Shown: positions 11,209-19,020 of the stretch, in pieces | How positions within the stretch are numbered: the first letter of the stretch is position 1 | Layout of the letters: each line of letters begins with the position of its first letter | Source of the DNA: Streptomyces sp. NBC_00461 | Lineage (GTDB): Bacteria > Actinomycetota > Actinomycetes > Streptomycetales > Streptomycetaceae | Direction: 5' to 3' | DNA length: 64,000 bases | Assembly (NCBI RefSeq): GCF_036013935.1 | Contig: NZ_CP107902.1 | Span: 6,791,001 to 6,855,000 of the forward strand | Program-made: the position numbers and the translations under genes | The notes under the pieces: generated by a model | What the model was told of the DNA's origin: nothing | The model's input: only the letters and a program-made list of their open reading frames with translations | The model's database searches: none

Positions 11209-12876
11209 TCAGCTCACGTTGACAGCGGACCAGGCCGCGGCCACCGTCTTGTACTCCGTGCTGCTGGAGCCGTACAGGGCGGAGGCCGCCGACAGCGTGC
11301 CCGCACGGGCCGACTTGTAGTTCGTCGTCGACGTGAAGTACGTGGTCAGCGCCTTGTACCAGATCTGCAGCGCCTTGTCCCGGCCGATGCCGGTGACCGT
11401 GGAGCCGTTGGACGTCGGCGAGTTGTAGCTCACGCCGTTGATCGTCTTCGCGCCGCTGCCCTCGGACAGCAGGTAGAAGAAGTGGTTGGCGACGCCGGAC
11501 GAGTAGTGGACGTCCTTGTTGCCGACGGACGAGGACCAGGAGTCGGCGGAGCCGCCGTCCTTGCTGGGCTTGTCCATGTAGCGCAGCGGGGTGCCGTCGC
11601 CGTTGATGTTGATCTTCTCGCCGATGAGGTAGTCACCCTTGTCGGCCGAGTTGTTGGCGAAGAACTCGACACCGGTGCCGAAGATGTCCGAGGTGGCCTC
11701 GTTGAGGCCGCCGGACTCGCCGCTGTACTCGAGACCCGCCGTGTTCGCGGTGACGCCGTGGCTCATCTCGTGGCCGGCCACGTCCAGCGAGGTCAGCGGG
11801 TCCGTGTTGCCCTCGCCGTCGCCGTACGTCATGCAGAAGCAGTCGTCGTCCCAGAACGCGTTCACGTACGAGCTGCCGTAGTGGACGCGGGAGTAGGCGC
11901 CGACGCCGTTGTTCTTGATGCCGCTGCGGCCGAAGGTGGACTTGTAGAAGTCCCAGGTCTCCTGCGCGCCGTAGGCGGCGTCCGCGGCGGCGGTCTGGTC
12001 CGTGCTGGAGCTGGAGGCGGTGCCGGTGCCCCAGACGTTGTCCGCGTCGGTGAACAGGGTGCCGGTGCCCGAGCTCGTGCCGTGCTTCAGGTTGTACGTC
12101 TTGTGGCCGCCGCGCGAGTCGTCGGTCAGCGAGTACGACGAGCCCGACCCGCTCGTGGCGAGGCTGACCGTGCCCGAGTACAGCGTCTTGCCGGTGCCGG
12201 TGGCGTTCTCGATGCCCTGGTACTCGAAGAGCTTCTTGCCGGTGGCCGCGTCGGTGATGACGTGCAGCTTGTTCGGGGTGCCGTCGTCCTGGAGGCCGCC
12301 GACGACGGTCTCGTAGGCGAGGACGGCCTTGCCGGAGCCCGCCCAGACGACCTTGCGGGCGCCGTCGGCCTCGGTCTTGGCGGAGCCGAGCGTCTTGGCG
12401 GCGCTCACCGCCTGCTTCTCGGCCTTGGCCGCGGTGATCTGCGGCTTGAGCGAGGCGACCTTGACGGAGGCGTTGGTCGCTCTGGTGACGCCCTCGGCCT
12501 TGCCGGACTTGGCGGTGTGCACCACGAGGTCGCCGCCGAGGACCGGCAGGCCCGCGTAGGTGCGCTCGTAGCGGGTGTGGACGGTGCCGTCGGCGTCCTT
12601 GACGACGTCCTTGACGACGAGCTTCTCCTTGGCGCCGAGGCCTATCTGCTGGGCGGTCTCGGTGACGTCGGCCTGGGCCTTCTGGATCAGCGTGGTGCGG
12701 GCCGCGTTCGACAGCGCGGCGGGCGCCGCGGCGAGCGTGGCCTTGGCCGGGGTGTCCGCCGGGGTCTGGGCGGCGGCCGAACCGGTGGTCAGACCGGTGG
12801 TGAGCAGGGCTCCGGCCGCGACTGCGGTGGCGATGGCCAGAGTCGAGCGCTTGTGACGCGCGTAGAGGGGGGTCAC
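11209..12876 (-). CDS. Secreted M4 (thermolysin-like) zinc metalloprotease
   Basis: Extracellular neutral protease of 555 residues. A signal peptide ends near TTGSAAAQT. An FTP/PepSY-type propeptide follows (about residues 45-200, with VVKDADGTVHTRYERTYAGLPVLGGDLVVH). The catalytic domain has the zinc motif HEMSHG at about residues 369-374 and the third ligand region SGGLNEATSDIFG. GTG 12874-12876 follows AAGGAG at optimal spacing; the longer open frame upstream reads promoter DNA. It ends at the M4 domain (AAAWSAVNVS) with no C-terminal appendage, unlike its neighbour. It is a tandem paralogue of 13170-15185, with near-identical catalytic cores. Confidence 0.95.
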   Translation of the reverse strand: MTPLYARHKRSTLAIATAVAAGALLTTGLTTGSAAAQTPADTPAKATLAAAPAALSNAARTTLIQKAQADVTETAQQIGLGAKEKLVVKDVVKDADGTVHTRYERTYAGLPVLGGDLVVHTAKSGKAEGVTRATNASVKVASLKPQITAAKAEKQAVSAAKTLGSAKTEADGARKVVWAGSGKAVLAYETVVGGLQDDGTPNKLHVITDAATGKKLFEYQGIENATGTGKTLYSGTVSLATSGSGSSYSLTDDSRGGHKTYNLKHGTSSGTGTLFTDADNVWGTGTASSSSTDQTAAADAAYGAQETWDFYKSTFGRSGIKNNGVGAYSRVHYGSSYVNAFWDDDCFCMTYGDGEGNTDPLTSLDVAGHEMSHGVTANTAGLEYSGESGGLNEATSDIFGTGVEFFANNSADKGDYLIGEKININGDGTPLRYMDKPSKDGGSADSWSSSVGNKDVHYSSGVANHFFYLLSEGSGAKTINGVSYNSPTSNGSTVTGIGRDKALQIWYKALTTYFTSTTNYKSARAGTLSAASALYGSSSTEYKTVAAAWSAVNVS

Positions 12877-13098
12877 ACAAGCTCCTTGTGGTGGGGGAGT
12901 CCGGCACGGCGTGGGGCGCCTGGCCGGAGTTGCTGTGAAGTTGTGCGGCGGTTGTGAGGAAGAGTGACACCGGGGGCGCGTACATGTCAGGACCCCCTTG
13001 TGATGTTGGCTGAAAATTGACCCTCGGGTGAACATTGCGGGAATGTAAACGGAGTTGACGGCGGCAATGGTCAAACCGGTCGGGGGTAAGGGCGTGGC
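12877..13098 (-). promoter_or_regulatory. Upstream region of the first M4 protease
   Basis: About 220 bp between the preceding terminator and the GTG start. It contains the most AT-rich stretch locally (12990-13060, with TGAAAATTGACC and AACATT), where a promoter is likely. I cannot define exact boxes. Confidence 0.4.
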
Positions 13099-13144
13099 AA
13101 AAAAGGGCGCCGCCCCGGGGAGTCGAACCACCGGGGCGGCGCCC
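13099..13144 (-). terminator. Strong intrinsic terminator after the M4/P-domain protease
   Basis: Perfect 14-bp GC stem, GGGCGCCGCCCCGG (13105-13118) and CCGGGGCGGCGCCC (13131-13144), followed on the minus strand by six T residues (13104-13099). This is a textbook rho-independent terminator 25 bp past the stop. The loop contains a sequence like a tRNA T-loop (GGTTCGACTCC), with no tRNA around it. Confidence 0.9.
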
Positions 13145-13169
13145 TGAACCGAGGGCCTCAGGGGCCGGT

Positions 13170-15185
13170 CTACGGGAAGGTGAGCTTCCAGCTGTTGATG
13201 TAGCCCGTGTCCTGCGCCGCCTGGTCCTGGACCTTCAACTTCCAGGTTCCGTTGGCTACTTCGGAGGAGGCGTTGACCGTGTAGGTCGCCTGGACGTTGT
13301 CCGCCGAGTCGGAGGAGCTGAAGTTCTTCAGGCGGTACGTCGAACCGTCCGGGGCCACCAGGTCGATCACCAGGTCGCCACGCCACGTGTGGACGATGTC
13401 GACCGAAACCTGAAGGTTCGAGGGGGCGTTGCCCGTCCGGCCGGACACGGTCACGGACGACGTCACGGCCGCCCCGTTGTCCGGAATCGACACGTCGGTC
13501 GTGTTCTCGAACGAGGTGCCGCCACCGCCGCCGCCACCGGAGCGCGAGCCGACCGCGACGCCCGCCCAGGCGTCCTGCACGGCCTTGTACTCGGTGGACG
13601 TGGTGCCGTACAGCTCACCCGCCGCCGCGAGCGTGCCCGTGCGGGCGGAGGCGTAGTTGGTGGTGGACGTGAACTTCGTGGTCAGCGCCCGGTACCAGAT
13701 CTGCAGCGCCTTGTCCCGGCCGATGCCGGTGACCGGAAGCCCGTCCGAGGTCGGCGAGTTGTAGCTCACGCCGTTGATGACCTTGGCGCCGCTGCCCTCG
13801 CTCAGCAGGTAGAAGAAGTGGTTGGCGACACCCGAGGAGTAGTGCACGTCGAGGTTGCCGACGCCCGAGTACCAGGAGTCGGCGGAGCCGCCGTCCTTGC
13901 TGGGCTTGTCCATGTAGCGCAGCGGGGTGCCGTCGCCGTTGATGTCGATCTTCTCGCCGATGAGGTAGTCACCCACGTCGGACGAGTTGGCCGCGTAGAA
14001 CTCCACGCCGGTGCCGAAGATGTCGGAGGTGGCCTCGTTGAGGCCGCCGGACTCGCCGCTGTAGTTGAGCCCCGCCGTGTTCGAGGTGACGCCGTGGCTC
14101 ATCTCGTGGCCGGCCACGTCGAGGGCGGTCAGCGGGTCGTTGTTGCCGGAGCCGTCGCCGTACGTCATGCAGAAGCAGCCGTCGTCCCAGAACGCGTTCA
14201 CGTACGAGTTGCCGTAGTGCACACGGGAGTAGGCGCCGACGCCGTTGTTCTTGATGCCGCTGCGACCGAAGGTGTTCTTGTAGAAGTCCCAGGTCTCCGC
14301 GGCGCCGTAGTGCGCGTCGGCGCCCGCGGTGGCGGCGTTCGACGTGGTGCCGTTGCCCCAGGTGTTGCTCGTCTGCGAGAACAGCGTGCCGGTGCCCGAG
14401 GTGCCGTGGTTCAGGTTGTACGTCTTGTGTCCGCCGCGGTCGCCGTCGGTCAGCGTGTAGTTCGAGCCCGACTGGGTCGTCGTCAGCGGGACCGTGCCGC
14501 TGTACTGGGTGTTGCCGGTGCCGGTGGCGTTCTCGATGCCCTGGTACTCGTAGAGCTTCTTGCCGGTGGTCGCGTCCGTGATGACGTGCAGCTGGTTCGG
14601 GGTGCCGTCATCCTGGAGGCCGCCGACGACCGTCTCGTACGCCAGGACCGGCTTTCCGCTCGCCGCCCAGATCACCTTGCGCGGGGCCACGTCGGCGCCG
14701 GCCTTGGTCGAGCCGAGGGCCTTCGCACGCTTGACGGCCTGCTGCTCGGCGGCCGCCCTGGTGATGTCCGGGGTGACGTCGGAGACCTTGATGGCGGCGT
14801 TCGTCGCCTTGATGACGCGCTGGGTGGCGCCCGACTTGGCGGTGTCGACGATCAGGTCGCCGCCGAGGACCGGGAGACCGTCGTAGGTGCGCTCGTAACG
14901 GGTGTGGAGGCTGCCGTCCGCGTCCTTGACGACGTCACGGGCGACGAGCTTCTCCTTGGCGGCGAGGCCGATGTCCTTCGCGGTCTGCGCGCGGGCCGTG
15001 TCGGCGTCGCGGATCAGCTCGGCGCGCTGGGAGGGGCTGAGCTTGACGGCGGCGTGGGCCTTGCCCGCCTGGGCCGGGGCGGCGGACGCGGCGCCCGACT
15101 GGACGGCGGCGGCGAGCAGGGCGGTGACGCCGGCGACGGCGACTATGTGGGAGGTGCGTCTGCGAGAGGAATTGCTTCTCAACAC
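13170..15185 (-). CDS. Secreted M4 metalloprotease with C-terminal P-domain
   Basis: 671 residues. In order: a signal peptide (cleavage near SGAASAAP), an FTP/PepSY propeptide, an M4 catalytic domain with HEMSHG at about residue 360 and the GLNEATSDIFG ligand helix, then a Gly/Ser linker (GSRSGGGGGGG). The proprotein-convertase P-domain follows (about residues 560-671: SIPDNGAAVTSSVTVSG, VDIVHTWRGDLVIDLVAPDGS, KVQDQAAQDTGYINSWKLTF). P-domains usually stabilise or target secreted proteases. ATG at 15183-15185. It is a tandem duplicate of the downstream protease, which lacks the P-domain. Each has its own promoter region and terminator. Confidence 0.95.
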   Translation of the reverse strand: MLRSNSSRRRTSHIVAVAGVTALLAAAVQSGAASAAPAQAGKAHAAVKLSPSQRAELIRDADTARAQTAKDIGLAAKEKLVARDVVKDADGSLHTRYERTYDGLPVLGGDLIVDTAKSGATQRVIKATNAAIKVSDVTPDITRAAAEQQAVKRAKALGSTKAGADVAPRKVIWAASGKPVLAYETVVGGLQDDGTPNQLHVITDATTGKKLYEYQGIENATGTGNTQYSGTVPLTTTQSGSNYTLTDGDRGGHKTYNLNHGTSGTGTLFSQTSNTWGNGTTSNAATAGADAHYGAAETWDFYKNTFGRSGIKNNGVGAYSRVHYGNSYVNAFWDDGCFCMTYGDGSGNNDPLTALDVAGHEMSHGVTSNTAGLNYSGESGGLNEATSDIFGTGVEFYAANSSDVGDYLIGEKIDINGDGTPLRYMDKPSKDGGSADSWYSGVGNLDVHYSSGVANHFFYLLSEGSGAKVINGVSYNSPTSDGLPVTGIGRDKALQIWYRALTTKFTSTTNYASARTGTLAAAGELYGTTSTEYKAVQDAWAGVAVGSRSGGGGGGGTSFENTTDVSIPDNGAAVTSSVTVSGRTGNAPSNLQVSVDIVHTWRGDLVIDLVAPDGSTYRLKNFSSSDSADNVQATYTVNASSEVANGTWKLKVQDQAAQDTGYINSWKLTFP

Positions 15186-15452
15186 TGACTCCTTCTGCGC
15201 GGCCGCGGGTCGCGCGGCCAGGGGGAGATCCGGACGGTGGGTCGACCGTCCGGGCAGAACTGGCAGAGCTGCGGAACCAGGTGCAGGTGGCCTTGTGACG
15301 ACACAGCGGTGTATCTGTGGGGTTGCTGTGAAGCGGCCGTGGGAAGCCTGGCACCGGATGGCGCTTTCTGTCAGGGGCGCGTCAGAAAGTTGGCCGGAAT
15401 TGGTTCGTTGTCCGGATGTTCATGTCCGATATGCGGAATGGGGGTCAGATGG
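15186..15452 (-). promoter_or_regulatory. Upstream region of the M4/P-domain protease
   Basis: 267 bp between the ABC exporter operon end (15453) and the protease ATG. It must carry the protease promoter. Less GC-rich patches occur at 15305-15330 and 15375-15440. I see no convincing terminator for the ABC operon and no clear -10/-35 pair. Confidence 0.35.
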
Positions 15453-17207
15453 TCACGCGGGGTCCCCGTGCCACGTCCGCCACAGCGCCGCGTACGCGCC
15501 GTCGGCGGCCACCAGCTCCTCGTGCGTGCCGAGTTCGGTCAGGCGGCCGCCCTCCATCACGGCCACCCGGTCCGCGTCGTGGGCGGTGTGCAGACGGTGG
15601 GCGATGGCGATGACCGTGCGGCCTTCCAGTACGGCGGCCAGGGCGCGCTCGGTGTGGCGGGCCGTCGCCGGGTCCAGCAACGCCGTCGCCTCGTCGAGGA
15701 TCAGCGTGTGCGGGTCGGCCAGGACGACGCGGGCGAGCGCGAGTTGCTGGGCCTGGGAGCCGTCCGTGGGGCAACCCCCTTCGCCGAGCCGGGTGTCGAG
15801 GCCGTCCGACAGCCCCCGAATCCAGTCCTCGGCGCCGACCGCGGTGAGGGCGGCCCACAACTGCTCGTCCGTGGCGGCCGGTTCGGCGATCAGCAGATTG
15901 TCGCGGACCGTGCCGAGGAACACGTGGTGTTCCTGGGTGACCAGGACGACCTGACGGCGCAGTTGGTCGGGGCCGAGGTCGACTACGGGCACTCCGCCGA
16001 CGGTCACCGTGCCCTCCCCGGGGGCGTCGACGCCGGCGAGAAGCCGGCTGAGCGTGCTCTTTCCGGCGCCGGACGGGCCCACGACCGCCAGCCGCTCGCC
16101 CGGCCGTACGGTCAGGTCGACGCCGCGCAGGACCTCGCCGCCGCGGTCGTAGGCGTAGCGCACACCGGTGATGTCGATGCGGTCGTCGGCAGGGGTGGGG
16201 GAGCCGGCCGGCACGGTCCGCGGGGCCTGGGCGAGGCCCTCGACCCGGGCGAAGGAGGCACCGCTGCTCTGCAGTTGCTCGATCCGCATCAGGATCTCGT
16301 CGAGCGGCCCGTTCAGCCGCTGCAGATACAGGGCCGCCGCCACGACCGCGCCCAGGCTCAGCGTGCCGTGGTCGAGCAGGACTCCGCCGACCAGGAGGAC
16401 GGCGGCCACCGGGACGAGGTAGGAGACCTCCACCACCGGAAAGAACACGGTCCGCAAGAACAGCGTGTACAGCCGGGTTCGCCGCGACGTCTCCAGCGCG
16501 TCCCGGCTCGCCGTGACGCGGCGCCGCTCAAGCCGCAGCGCCTCGACGGTCCGGGCGCCGGACGCGGTCGCCGCGAGGATCTCCGCGACGTCCGAGGTGG
16601 CGGCGCCCTCGGCGAGGTAGCCGTCGCGGGCCCGCTTCAGATACCAGCGCAGCGCGCCCCAGATGCCGGTCAGCCCGAGCAGACCGCACGCGCCGAGCAG
16701 CGGGTTCAGGGCGAAGACGGCGCCGAGCAGGAACAGTGCCTGCACGGTGTTGATGAGCAGGTCGGGGCCGACGTCGCGCAGGGTGGTGCCGACCAGGGCG
16801 ACGTCGGCCGTGCCGCGCGCCGTCAGATCACCGGTGCCGGCCCGCTCCAGAATCCCCGCGGGCAGGGCCAGCGCCCGCTCGACGAACTCCTCGCGCACAC
16901 GGGCGAGCGTCCGCTCCCCGAACCGGTGCCCCACGTACCGGGCCCACCGGGCCAGCAGCAACTGCGCGAGCGAACACACCAGGATCCACAACGCCAGGCG
17001 GTCGACGGCCCCGACGCCGCCCCCGCCCCGCACCTCGTCGATGATCCGCCCGACCAGCCAGGGTCCGGCCAGTCCGGCTCCGGCAGCCATCCCGTTCAGC
17101 ACGAGCACGGCGGCGAAGGCCCGCGCATCGGCGCGCAGCAGCCGCAGCATCGCCCGCCGCACGTCGGCGGGTTCGGCGACGGGGAGCCGGCCCGAGGCCG
17201 CCGTCAT
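15453..17207 (-). CDS. ABC exporter half-transporter with catalytic ATP site but degenerate signature
   Basis: 584 residues: a six-helix transmembrane domain (about 25-310) fused to a nucleotide-binding domain (about 340-580). Walker A GPSGAGKS (377-384), Q-loop Gln425, Walker B LILDE with catalytic Glu506, and H-loop His537 are intact. The LSGGQ signature is replaced by TDGSQ (481-485). The ATG overlaps the preceding exporter stop by 4 bp. The upstream partner has the reverse pattern (broken Walker motifs, intact LSGGQ), so the two should form a heterodimer with one working ATP site. The substrate cannot be read; multidrug, lipid or peptide export are all possible. The long open frame beyond 17207 is a shadow of the partner gene. 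Confidence 0.93.
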   Translation of the reverse strand: MTAASGRLPVAEPADVRRAMLRLLRADARAFAAVLVLNGMAAGAGLAGPWLVGRIIDEVRGGGGVGAVDRLALWILVCSLAQLLLARWARYVGHRFGERTLARVREEFVERALALPAGILERAGTGDLTARGTADVALVGTTLRDVGPDLLINTVQALFLLGAVFALNPLLGACGLLGLTGIWGALRWYLKRARDGYLAEGAATSDVAEILAATASGARTVEALRLERRRVTASRDALETSRRTRLYTLFLRTVFFPVVEVSYLVPVAAVLLVGGVLLDHGTLSLGAVVAAALYLQRLNGPLDEILMRIEQLQSSGASFARVEGLAQAPRTVPAGSPTPADDRIDITGVRYAYDRGGEVLRGVDLTVRPGERLAVVGPSGAGKSTLSRLLAGVDAPGEGTVTVGGVPVVDLGPDQLRRQVVLVTQEHHVFLGTVRDNLLIAEPAATDEQLWAALTAVGAEDWIRGLSDGLDTRLGEGGCPTDGSQAQQLALARVVLADPHTLILDEATALLDPATARHTERALAAVLEGRTVIAIAHRLHTAHDADRVAVMEGGRLTELGTHEELVAADGAYAALWRTWHGDPA

Positions 17208-18985
17208 CGGATCGCCTCCTCGGCCGCGGTCTCCTCGGCGTCCCGGGCCACCAGGGCACGGTAGGCCGGTTCGCGCTCCAGCAGTTCGCGATGGCTTCCC
17301 ACGGCCGTGGCCTTGCCCTCCTGTACGAAGTACACGGTGTCCGCCCGGTCCAGCACGAGCGGTGACGTGGTCGTGACGACCGTGGTGCGGCCCTCCCGTG
17401 CCGTGCGCAGCCGCTGGGCGACGCGTGCCTCCGTGTGGGCGTCCAGGGCCGATGTCGGTTCGACGGCGAGCAGTACCTCGGGGTCGGCCAGCAGGGCCCG
17501 GACCAGCCGTATCCGTTGACGTTGGCCGCCGGAGAGGTTGCGGGCCTGGGCGTCGATCGGTGAGTCGAGGCCGTCCGGCAGACCCTGGACGATGTCGTCG
17601 GCGACGGCTGCGTACAGAGCCTCGGACAGGGGCGTCTTCAAACGAGCCTCGGTTCGTGGTTCGGCGTCTGCGGGTTTGTCGTGGCCGGCCGCGCCCCTTG
17701 GGGGCGTGACAGAGCCGTCCACCGCTTCGCGCAGGGTGCCCGCGAACAGGTCTGCCTCGTGGTCGGCCACCAGGATGCGCTCCCGGATCTGCGGCAGCGC
17801 GATCTCGTCGAGGGGGATGTCGCCCCAGGTCGCCTTCGACGCCACGTACCGCCCGAGCCGGTCGACGACCGCCGCCGCGTCGGCCGGGTGACCGCAGGCC
17901 AGCGCGGTCAGGTGTCCCGGCCGTACCCGCACCCCGGACTCCGGGTCGTGCAGCACCGCCGGCTCTGCGGGCGCGTCCCGGGTGCCGATGTCGGCCAGCG
18001 GCTCCAGCCGCAGGAACCGTACGACCCGCCGTGCCGACACCAGCCCGCGGCTGATCTGGTAGCCGCACTCGACCCAGAACGCCACCGGCCCCACCAGCAC
18101 GGCCACATAGCCGTACACCGACACCAACTCGCCGATGCTGATGGCCCCTTGGGCGGCGAGCCGGGCCGCCAGCCAGGTGACCACCGCGAGGAACAGGGTC
18201 GGCAGTCCGACGCCGAGCGCCTGGACCCAGCTGGTCACCGCCCCGACCCGGTAGCCCTGCCGGCGCAGCCGCTGCGAGTCGCGGTGGAAGGCGTCGGCGA
18301 ACAGCCCCTTGCCGCCGAGGCCGTTGAGGACCCGCAGGCCGCCGGCGAGGTCGGCGATGCGGGCGGTGAGCACGCCCTGCCGCTCCCGGTACTCGGTCTC
18401 CGTGCCCTGCAGCCGTGCGAGGAGAGGCCCGACGAGGACGACGATCAGCGGTATCCCGAGGAGCACGACGGCGGCGATGAGCGGCGAGATGGCCACCAGC
18501 AGCCCGGCGACCGCCAGATACGCGACGACCGCGCCGACCCCGGGCCCGACGACCGTCAGGGACTGGCTGATCGTCTGCACATCGCCCACCCCGATGGTGA
18601 CGACCTCCCCGGCCCCGACCCGGCGCGGCAGCGCGGCGCCCAGCCGGACCGCCTGTCCCACGACGACCTTGACCGTGCGGAAGTTGGCGTCCATCCGCAC
18701 CCGGGTCATCGTGCGGTGCCGCATGATGCTCAGCCAGGCGTTGAACGCCCCGACCGCGAAGAGCACGGCGGTCCAGCCCGCCAGCGCCGGATAGTCACCG
18801 GGCTCCAGACCGTCGTCGATCGCCCGGGACATCAGATACGGCGTCGCCGCCAGCAGCACCATCCACACACTGCCCAGCACCGCCCCGGCGAGCGACCTGC
18901 CGGGCTGGCAACGGACCAGCCACCACAGATAGCGCCCGCCGCCGCGACAGTCCGGCGTCCCGGGCTCCTCGTACGCGTCGATCAT
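17204..18985 (-). CDS. ABC exporter half-transporter with degenerate Walker A/B
   Basis: 593 residues: a transmembrane domain (about 20-320) plus an ATPase-like domain. The expected Walker A reads ACGHPADAA (363-371), with no Gly-Lys-Ser/Thr. The Q-loop Gln is His409, the Walker B Asp is Val508 (LLAVEPTSALD) and the H-loop His is absent (TTTSPL, 538-543). Only the signature LSGGQRQR (484-491) and the D-loop are canonical. It therefore should not bind and hydrolyse ATP in its own site, but can complete the partner's site. It is translationally coupled (ATGA) to the 584-residue partner and starts 35 bp after the upstream exporter pair. An acidic/basic insert lies between the Q-loop and the signature (about 428-452). 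Confidence 0.92.
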   Translation of the reverse strand: MIDAYEEPGTPDCRGGGRYLWWLVRCQPGRSLAGAVLGSVWMVLLAATPYLMSRAIDDGLEPGDYPALAGWTAVLFAVGAFNAWLSIMRHRTMTRVRMDANFRTVKVVVGQAVRLGAALPRRVGAGEVVTIGVGDVQTISQSLTVVGPGVGAVVAYLAVAGLLVAISPLIAAVVLLGIPLIVVLVGPLLARLQGTETEYRERQGVLTARIADLAGGLRVLNGLGGKGLFADAFHRDSQRLRRQGYRVGAVTSWVQALGVGLPTLFLAVVTWLAARLAAQGAISIGELVSVYGYVAVLVGPVAFWVECGYQISRGLVSARRVVRFLRLEPLADIGTRDAPAEPAVLHDPESGVRVRPGHLTALACGHPADAAAVVDRLGRYVASKATWGDIPLDEIALPQIRERILVADHEADLFAGTLREAVDGSVTPPRGAAGHDKPADAEPRTEARLKTPLSEALYAAVADDIVQGLPDGLDSPIDAQARNLSGGQRQRIRLVRALLADPEVLLAVEPTSALDAHTEARVAQRLRTAREGRTTVVTTTSPLVLDRADTVYFVQEGKATAVGSHRELLEREPAYRALVARDAEETAAEEAIR

Positions 18986-19020
18986 CCATCCCTCGATCCC
19001 TACTTACGCCCAGCCGACGT

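Noticed and set aside
13105..13144. tRNA gene
   Set aside because: Only a T-loop-like string is present. There is no acceptor, D-arm or anticodon arm around it; the structure is a terminator with a T-tract.
15453..18068. Single 871-residue ORF covering an ABC exporter plus a long arginine-rich N-terminus
   Set aside because: The N-terminal part is antiparallel-frame shadow of the upstream exporter. The ATG at 17207, with a 4-bp overlap, gives the normal family start.
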